From Desulfovibrionales bacterium (GTDB lineage Bacteria; Desulfobacterota; Desulfovibrionia; Desulfovibrionales; Desulfomicrobiaceae), in assembly GCA_012729655.1 (NCBI GenBank), contig JAAYCS010000217.1, positions 1 to 37,222 on the forward strand: DNA of 37,222 bases, given 5' to 3'. Positions 32,325 to 37,222 of the stretch are shown in pieces. Below the pieces are notes generated by a model. It was not told where the DNA came from. It saw only the letters and a list, made by a program, of their open reading frames with translations, and ran no database searches. A program made the translations under genes and the position numbers. Positions within the stretch are counted from its first letter, which is position 1; each line of letters begins with the position of its first letter.

Positions 32325-32366
32325 TATGCCTTTGAACATCGCACACAGAATATTTTGGAGAAACGC

Positions 32367-33329
32367 ATGAAAATCAACCGCAGATCCTTCCTCGCCTCCG
32401 GCCTTGCCGTTGCCGCGGGGACTGTTGCGGGCCCGGCGAAGGCACGCGCCCAGAGTGACGGCGCCGAGGAGGTCGTCCTGGCCACCCTGCTGGACCTGTC
32501 AAAATGCATCGCCTGCGGGGCCTGCGTGCAGGCCTGCCGCGAGGCCAACGCCCGCAAATACCCCGAGCCCGTCAAACCGTTCCCGAAAATGTACCCGTCC
32601 AGGGTCAAGGCTGCGGACTGGAGCGACAAGCGCCATGTGGACGACCGTCTGACGCCCTACAACTGGCTCTACATCCAGACGGCCTCGGGGACATACGACG
32701 GCAAGCCCTTCGAGCTGAACATCCCGCGGCGCTGCCTGCACTGCCAGAACCCGCCCTGCGCCAACCTCTGCCCCTGGGGCGCGGCGTCAAAGGACGGGCG
32801 CGGCATCGTGGCCATAGACGACGAGATCTGCCTGGGCGGCTCCAAGTGCAAGGACGTCTGCCCCTGGCACATCCCCGAGCGCCAGACAGGCGTGGGCCTG
32901 TACCTGAAGCTCGCCCCCAGCTTCGCGGGCAACGGCGTCATGTTCAAGTGCGACCGCTGCCAGGACCGCGTGGTTGCCGGCGGCACGCCCGCCTGCATCG
33001 AGGCCTGCCCCGAGGGAGTGCAGACCATCGGACCCAGGGATGAAATCCTTGCCCAGGCCAGGAAGCTGGCCGAGGAGAGCGGCGGATTTCTCTACGGCGA
33101 CACGGAGAACGGCGGGACCAACACCTTCTACGTCTCGCCCGTGCCATTCGACGTCCTGAACCAGTCCATCGAGAAGGGTCCTGGAAGGCCGCACCTGGCC
33201 GCCGTGGCGGACCCCTTCACCGCGGAAGACGTCCTGGCCCGCGCTGTCTATGCCGCGCCTCTGGCCGGATTGATGGCCGGGGCCCTGCATCTGATCCGTG
33301 GCGCGACCTCGGAGGGAAAAAATGAATAA
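32367..33329 (+). CDS. Tat-exported four-cluster ferredoxin (DMSO-reductase/HybA-type Fe-S subunit)
   Basis: The 320-residue protein starts at ATG 32367 (behind GGAGAAACGC; a TTG 12 bases upstream was rejected). NRRSFLASG is a Tat signal. Four cysteine groups follow: CIACGACVQACREAN, CLHCQNPPCANLCPWGA, CLGGSKCKDVCPWHI and CDRCQ...PACIEACPEGV, as in FdnH, HybA and TtrB electron-transfer subunits. The C-terminus carries a hydrophobic stretch (AAPLAGLMAGALHLI), a possible membrane anchor. It would pass electrons between a periplasmic enzyme and the membrane partner encoded next, but no catalytic subunit is adjacent. Confidence 0.88.
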   Translation: MKINRRSFLASGLAVAAGTVAGPAKARAQSDGAEEVVLATLLDLSKCIACGACVQACREANARKYPEPVKPFPKMYPSRVKAADWSDKRHVDDRLTPYNWLYIQTASGTYDGKPFELNIPRRCLHCQNPPCANLCPWGAASKDGRGIVAIDDEICLGGSKCKDVCPWHIPERQTGVGLYLKLAPSFAGNGVMFKCDRCQDRVVAGGTPACIEACPEGVQTIGPRDEILAQARKLAEESGGFLYGDTENGGTNTFYVSPVPFDVLNQSIEKGPGRPHLAAVADPFTAEDVLARAVYAAPLAGLMAGALHLIRGATSEGKNE

Positions 33330-33750
33330 GCGAGTTCTCGACATCGTCTTCCGACTGACCGTCTTCGCCCTGCTCTTCACGGGCTTCGCGCAGATGCCCA
33401 TCTTCGCGCGCTACTACCTGGCCGATGTGCCCGGCTTCGCCTGGACCGCCGACTACTACCTGAACCACGTTCTGCACTACGGACTGGCCGCCGTGCTGCT
33501 GGTCTTCCTGGGCTGGCGGCTGCCCCTGGCTATGCGCAGGACTTGGAACGCCGGCGGCATTCTACTGGCCCTGACCTGGGCCGGCGTGGTGAGCACGGGC
33601 CTCGTGCGGGTCATGAAAAACCAGCCCGACGCCTTCTTCTCCCCGACTTTCGTCGTGCTCGTGGACTGGGGGCACCTGGGCTTTGTCATGCTCCTGGGCT
33701 TGGTCAGCCTGGGCCGCGCCCTGGCGATCCGCATGAAACGGTTGTCCTGA
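33322..33750 (+). CDS. small four-helix membrane protein, probable cytochrome b-type partner
   Basis: The 142-residue protein overlaps the Fe-S gene by 8 bases. It has four hydrophobic helices (about 7-24, 49-67, 79-96, 112-130). Histidines at 49 and 52 in helix 2 and 118 in helix 4 could ligate haem. No b561 signature is complete, so haem binding is inferred from position and partner. Together with the Fe-S protein it resembles the quinone-linked half of a periplasmic redox complex, as in Ohc-type complexes of sulfate reducers. Confidence 0.7.
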   Translation: MNKRVLDIVFRLTVFALLFTGFAQMPIFARYYLADVPGFAWTADYYLNHVLHYGLAAVLLVFLGWRLPLAMRRTWNAGGILLALTWAGVVSTGLVRVMKNQPDAFFSPTFVVLVDWGHLGFVMLLGLVSLGRALAIRMKRLS

Positions 33751-33783
33751 ACACCCCCCTGGCCGTCCCCGACCCGTACACCC

Positions 33784-33811
33784 GGCTCTTGTCGGGCCCG
33801 GGCAAGAGGCC
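33784..33811 (+). terminator. hairpin after the Fe-S/membrane pair, possible terminator
   Basis: GGCTCTTG and CAAGAGGCC pair around TCGGGCCCGGG with one bulge. It is 34 bases past the stop but lacks a T tract. Confidence 0.4.
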
Positions 33812-33989
33812 TTCCCGCCGGAACGGCGACGAGACACGGCCTGGCTGCCACTGGATTTGATCGGACAAGAGTCGGGGGCAATGGATTTGAGGACGCAGGG
33901 GGCTTCCGGAGGTCGCGCAGGGGATCACGGGCAGGTTTCGGGCCGCAGCCGGATGTTTTCCGCGACGCGAAAAGAGAGCGGTCCAGCCG

Positions 33990-35033
33990 TTATTTTCCAG
34001 TCCTGGCCGCCGCCTGCGGGTCCGGGTGCAGGGTGCCCTTGCCCGGATAGCCCGTGTCGAACTGCCGTTTGTCTCCGGGGCGCTCGAAGTATCCGTCCTG
34101 GACCGTCTCGGGCTTGCCCATGGCCAGGAGGTCGCTCACGGTCACGAATCGCCAGCCACGATGCAACAGTTCGTCCACGAAGAGCGGAACAATGTCGTGG
34201 GTGTGGCGCGGAACGGCGTTGGCGTGCATGAGCACAATGGATCCGGACCTCACCTCGCCCGCCGCACGCAGGGCCATGTTCCTCGCGGATCCGGCCCCAG
34301 CCTCGCCCAGGACGTCCCACTGCACCACGGGCAACCCCATGGCCGCCAGGCGCTGGAGGGTTTCCGGGGCGTTGCGGCCGTAAGGCAACCGGAAGACCGA
34401 CATGGACATCGGCACCGCCGCCATCTCCGCCTCCAGGCCTCGCGCCTGGGCCCGGCGCGCCAGTTCCTCGCGCAGCAACTCGTACTGGGCCTGGGTCCAG
34501 AGCACCTGGTCGCGGGTCTCGGTCCCGTCGGTCAGAGCCAGGTTGGCGTGGGTCCAGGAGTGATTGCCCAGTTCGAAGAGCGGATCGGCCATGAGCTGCA
34601 TGGTCTGCTTCGGGTGCGAGCGCATCCACTTGCCACCGGCGAAAAAAGTGGCCGCCACGCCCTTCTCTCGCAGACAGTTGACGATCTCGGTGCGGTAGCC
34701 CGTGCGGTTGCTGGCCCGCTCACACAGGTCGAAGGTCAGGGCCAGGACCTTTGCGTCATTGGCAATGCGCACCCTGCGGATGACCCCGCGCAGTCCCTCG
34801 GACGTGGGGTCGAGCTGAATGAGAGGTCCCGTGCGGGCTGGCGGCGAAAGATCGGCAGGGTTTGCATAGGGTCTGGTCACCACATGATCGGCCGGATTGC
34901 CGGCCAGCTCCCCTTGCGTCCACAGGGAACGCAGCAGGCTCTCCGATCCGAACCCGGCCATCGCCCCGAGGGACGGGAAAAACAGACAGGCGCACACCAC
35001 GCAGCAGACACAGGCAACTCTTCTGTGGAACAC
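33990..35033 (-). CDS. exported polysaccharide deacetylase (NodB domain)
   Basis: GTG 35033 is taken as start because GGAGG lies five bases ahead and it gives a signal peptide (MFHRRVACVCCVVCACLF...MA), 347 residues in all; ATG 35072 or 35102 would add 13 or 23 residues. The NodB domain shows KVLALTFDLCERAS (the TFD motif), VAATFFAGG, GNHSWTHANLAL (metal HxxxH), a RLPYG motif near the middle, and IVLMHANAVPRHTHD. Family members remove acetyl groups from chitin-like, peptidoglycan or PNAG polymers. It lies downstream of the 179-residue exported protein and may be co-transcribed with it. Confidence 0.87.
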   Translation of the reverse strand: MFHRRVACVCCVVCACLFFPSLGAMAGFGSESLLRSLWTQGELAGNPADHVVTRPYANPADLSPPARTGPLIQLDPTSEGLRGVIRRVRIANDAKVLALTFDLCERASNRTGYRTEIVNCLREKGVAATFFAGGKWMRSHPKQTMQLMADPLFELGNHSWTHANLALTDGTETRDQVLWTQAQYELLREELARRAQARGLEAEMAAVPMSMSVFRLPYGRNAPETLQRLAAMGLPVVQWDVLGEAGAGSARNMALRAAGEVRSGSIVLMHANAVPRHTHDIVPLFVDELLHRGWRFVTVSDLLAMGKPETVQDGYFERPGDKRQFDTGYPGKGTLHPDPQAAARTGK

Positions 35034-35098
35034 GCCGCCTCCGTAAACAGCGATGCCGCCCTGGGGCGGCATGGCTGAGGAAAATCTTCGTCCGGGGC

Positions 35099-35638
35099 TC
35101 ACTCCTGCCAGTCGAAGATCGTATCCAGATTCGTAAGATACGGCTGCACCGCATCCTGATCCGCCTGTGGGACATTGCGGATTCGTTCAAACTCCTCGAT
35201 GCTCTGCTTCATCCGGGCGACCATCTGTTCCTTGTCTTCCGCCGGAAAATCAGAACTGTCCTCGATGGCGCGCAGGGCATCCTGCAGTTGAGCGGAAATG
35301 TCCTGGCCGTCTTTACCGAACTTGAGCGCCATGTAGGCCTCTGTCACCTGCTGGGAAACAGCGGACCAGCTCGTGGAATCGAAGCTGTACCTGCGCAGCA
35401 CGCCTTCGGCCTCAGTCTGTCCCTGCAACCCTCCGGCCCAATCCCTGACAATGTGCGCCGTGCTCATCGCATCCCCGTCGTCGCCGATTTCGTCGGCGTA
35501 TTTGTCGAAGAGGGGCTTCAACTCCTGCATGACATGCACAAAACCCTTGACCTGGGCCCCGGTCAGGCCGGCAGACCAGACCGGCGTCCACATCATGGAA
35601 GCCGCCACTGCAACAACACAGAAGCTCAGCAATTTCAT
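35099..35638 (-). CDS. hypothetical exported protein, 179 residues
   Basis: The gene starts at ATG 35638 behind GGAGGAAGG. The protein has a signal peptide ([22 protein letters not shown]) and a helical body without cysteines, with [28 protein letters not shown] and a charged C-terminal half. I recognise no family. It is divergent from gcvH and 65 bases ahead of the deacetylase start, so a role at the cell envelope is possible. Confidence 0.8.
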   Translation of the reverse strand: MKLLSFCVVAVAASMMWTPVWSAGLTGAQVKGFVHVMQELKPLFDKYADEIGDDGDAMSTAHIVRDWAGGLQGQTEAEGVLRRYSFDSTSWSAVSQQVTEAYMALKFGKDGQDISAQLQDALRAIEDSSDFPAEDKEQMVARMKQSIEEFERIRNVPQADQDAVQPYLTNLDTIFDWQE

Positions 35639-35792
35639 CCTTCCTCCTCGAGCATCCCCAAGGATGCATCTTCCATCTCCAGGCCAGCGCATCTCTTTCA
35701 TTGCGCTTTCATGTCATTATATTTATGTCAGCCCAAACTCAAGCGGCAGAAAAAACCTGCCCTATCCACCAAAATTTCAGACGGAGGACGTC

Positions 35793-36173
35793 ATGAACCC
35801 AACAGATCTTCTCTATGCCAAATCGCACGAATGGGTCAGAATAGAAGGCGACATGGCCGTATGCGGCATCACCCATTATGCCCAGGAACAGCTCGGCGAC
35901 CTGACATTTGTGGAACTTCCCCAGCCCGGAGCAGCAGCCCAGGCCGGAACGGAAATCGGCAGCGTGGAGTCGGTCAAGGCGGCCAGCGAAATCTATGCGC
36001 CGGTCAGCGGAGAGGTCATCGAGGTCAACACTGCCCTGGAAAGTGCACCGGAGTTGGTCAACAAGGACGCATTTGGCGCGGGGTGGATGTTCAAGATCAG
36101 GCTCTCCGCCGCACCAGCCGGTCTTCTCGATGCCCACGCCTACGCCGCGCTCTGCGCCGCCGAAGCCCACTAG
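35793..36173 (+). CDS. gcvH: glycine cleavage system H protein
   Basis: The 126-residue protein starts at ATG 35793 behind ACGGAGGACG. It has [26 protein letters not shown] and the lipoyl-lysine motif [15 protein letters not shown] (Lys62), with [13 protein letters not shown] at the C-terminus. The protein carries the aminomethyl group from P to T protein on lipoate. It is 21 bases ahead of gcvPA. Confidence 0.97.
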   Translation: MNPTDLLYAKSHEWVRIEGDMAVCGITHYAQEQLGDLTFVELPQPGAAAQAGTEIGSVESVKAASEIYAPVSGEVIEVNTALESAPELVNKDAFGAGWMFKIRLSAAPAGLLDAHAYAALCAAEAH

Positions 36174-36194
36174 AACAAACAATCTGGAGGCAGC

Positions 36195-37222
36195 ATGCCC
36201 TTCATCCCCCACACTCCGGCAGAACAGCGGGAAATGCTGGACGCCGTCGGCGTCCCGGACATCGAAGCGCTGTTCGAGGACATCCCCACCGCCTTCCGGG
36301 CCAGGGAACTGAACCTGCCCGCTGGGCTGAGCGAAATGGACGTCCGCCAGAAGCTCGACAAGACGGCCGCCAAGAACCACACGGATCTGGTTTCCTTCCT
36401 GGGTGCGGGCTTCTACGACCACTATATCCCCAGCGCCGTTGACGCCCTGTGCTCCAGGGGAGAATTCTACACGGCCTACACGCCCTATCAGGCCGAGGCC
36501 TCCCAGGGCATGCTGCAGGCCATCTTCGAGTACCAGACCGCCATGGCCCGCCTGCTGGACATGCAGTACGCCAACGCATCCCTGTACGACGGAGGCACGG
36601 CACTGTACGAGGCCATCATGATGGCCGTGCGGCACACCAAGCGGACCCGCATTGTCATCTCCGAGAGCGTCAACCCCATCTATCGGGTCATGCTCGACAG
36701 CTACACCACCAACCTGAAGCTCGATCTGGTGACCATCCCGCACAAGAATTGTGACACCGACGTGGACGCCCTCACGGCCGCCCTCGACGACCAGACAGCG
36801 GCCGTCATCGTGCAGAACCCCAATTTCTTCGGCACGATCCAGGATTTCAGCGCCCTGTTCTCCACAGCCCGGGAACACAAGATTGTCTCCATCATGTCGG
36901 TGTATCCGGTTCTGCAGACGGTACTCAAGACGCCTGGCCAGATGGGTGCGGACATCGCCGTGGCCGAAGGCCAGAGCCTGGGGCTGCCCTTGAGCTTCGG
37001 CGGTCCCTACCTGGGCATCATGACCTGCTCCAAACAGCTCATCCGCCAGATGCCCGGGCGCATCGTGGGCCGGACCACGGACAAGAACGGCAGAACCGGG
37101 TATGTCCTGACCCTGCAGGCCAGGGAGCAGCACATCCGCCGCGAAAAGGCCACCTCGAACATCTGCTCCAACCAGGCCCTGTGCGCCCTGCGCGCCCTCA
37201 TGTACGTCAGCCTGCTGGGGCC
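36195..37222 (+). CDS. gcvPA: glycine dehydrogenase (decarboxylating) subunit 1, partial
   Basis: ATG 36195 follows TGGAGGCAGC. The open frame runs off the window after about 342 residues of roughly 445. It matches the N-terminal P-protein subunit: MPFIPHTPAEQREMLDAVG, FLGAGFYDHYIPSAVD, FYTAYTPYQAEASQGMLQA, ASLYDGGTALYEA and FGGPYLGIMTC. The PLP lysine is normally in the second subunit, so this half pairs with a downstream gcvPB that is not in the window. Confidence 0.96.
   Translation, partial: MPFIPHTPAEQREMLDAVGVPDIEALFEDIPTAFRARELNLPAGLSEMDVRQKLDKTAAKNHTDLVSFLGAGFYDHYIPSAVDALCSRGEFYTAYTPYQAEASQGMLQAIFEYQTAMARLLDMQYANASLYDGGTALYEAIMMAVRHTKRTRIVISESVNPIYRVMLDSYTTNLKLDLVTIPHKNCDTDVDALTAALDDQTAAVIVQNPNFFGTIQDFSALFSTAREHKIVSIMSVYPVLQTVLKTPGQMGADIAVAEGQSLGLPLSFGGPYLGIMTCSKQLIRQMPGRIVGRTTDKNGRTGYVLTLQAREQHIRREKATSNICSNQALCALRALMYVSLLG

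Larger units (their letters stand above)
31943..32366. other. intergenic region with repeats between divergent selO and Fe-S gene
   Basis: No supported gene lies here; small frames lack ribosome binding sites. The right half holds three related copies of a short repeat (given separately) and the leader of the Fe-S protein gene, with TGGAGAAACGC before ATG 32367. I see no clear promoter for that gene. Confidence 0.6.

Noticed and set aside
35700-35792. Glycine riboswitch upstream of gcvH
   Set aside because: The leader is under 100 bases and shows only a GGCAG/CTGCC hairpin, too short for the tandem aptamer.

Overview
The window looks like the chromosome of a GC-rich anaerobic sulfate-reducing bacterium of the Desulfovibrionales (a Desulfomicrobium- or Desulfovibrio-like organism). 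This is inferred from gene content: a glutamate synthase split into three proteins with extra ferredoxin domains, a small siroheme/ferredoxin protein with a NapH-like membrane partner, a Tat-exported Fe-S/membrane pair, an apparent selenocysteine gene, and a P-protein encoded as a separate gcvPA. No tRNA, rRNA, CRISPR array, transposase or phage gene was seen.

Positions 1-1418 (minus strand) hold a 5'-truncated OmpA-type glycine-zipper fragment, a membrane cytochrome b broken by a one-base frameshift, and an FMN-binding PPOx-family protein. After a 448-base gap comes a long nucleotide-sugar dehydrogenase (1867-3582). Positions 3777-11637 are one compact nine-gene minus-strand operon, many of whose genes overlap by ATGA: aminotransferase, NUDIX hydrolase, murI, RuvC-like protein, HDOD protein, a 66-residue dual-CXXC protein with an in-frame TGA and a SECIS-like hairpin, hotdog thioesterase, pcnB and uvrC. 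Positions 11763-16153 encode a signalling group: SlyX-like protein, an HDOD-GAF-histidine kinase-receiver hybrid, and a MinD-type ATPase ending in a degenerate receiver.

From 16279 to 18676 the plus strand carries an unknown 126-residue protein and then, behind an FNR/CRP-type palindrome, a small siroheme-type reductase fused to a two-cluster ferredoxin and a polytopic NapH-like Fe-S protein. Shikimate kinase (minus strand) is divergent from a TlpA thioredoxin, DUF1992, lytic transglycosylase and helix-hairpin-helix gene run. Positions 21957-27080 are the glutamate synthase operon, preceded by a perfect palindrome and followed by a clear hairpin terminator.

From 27339 to 31842 (minus strand) lie selO, an M1-like metallopeptidase and a ChaN-family protein. 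A repeat-bearing intergenic region separates them from a Tat-exported four-cluster ferredoxin and small haem-b-like membrane protein with no catalytic subunit next to them. A NodB-type deacetylase and a small secreted protein run on the minus strand, divergent from gcvH and a partial gcvPA at the right edge.

The most notable item is the dual-CXXC gene at 7371-7571. Both of its ends overlap its neighbours by ATGA, yet codon 27 is TGA, followed by a 9-bp hairpin with a GGUCC loop. This strongly suggests a small selenoprotein that conventional gene calling would miss.
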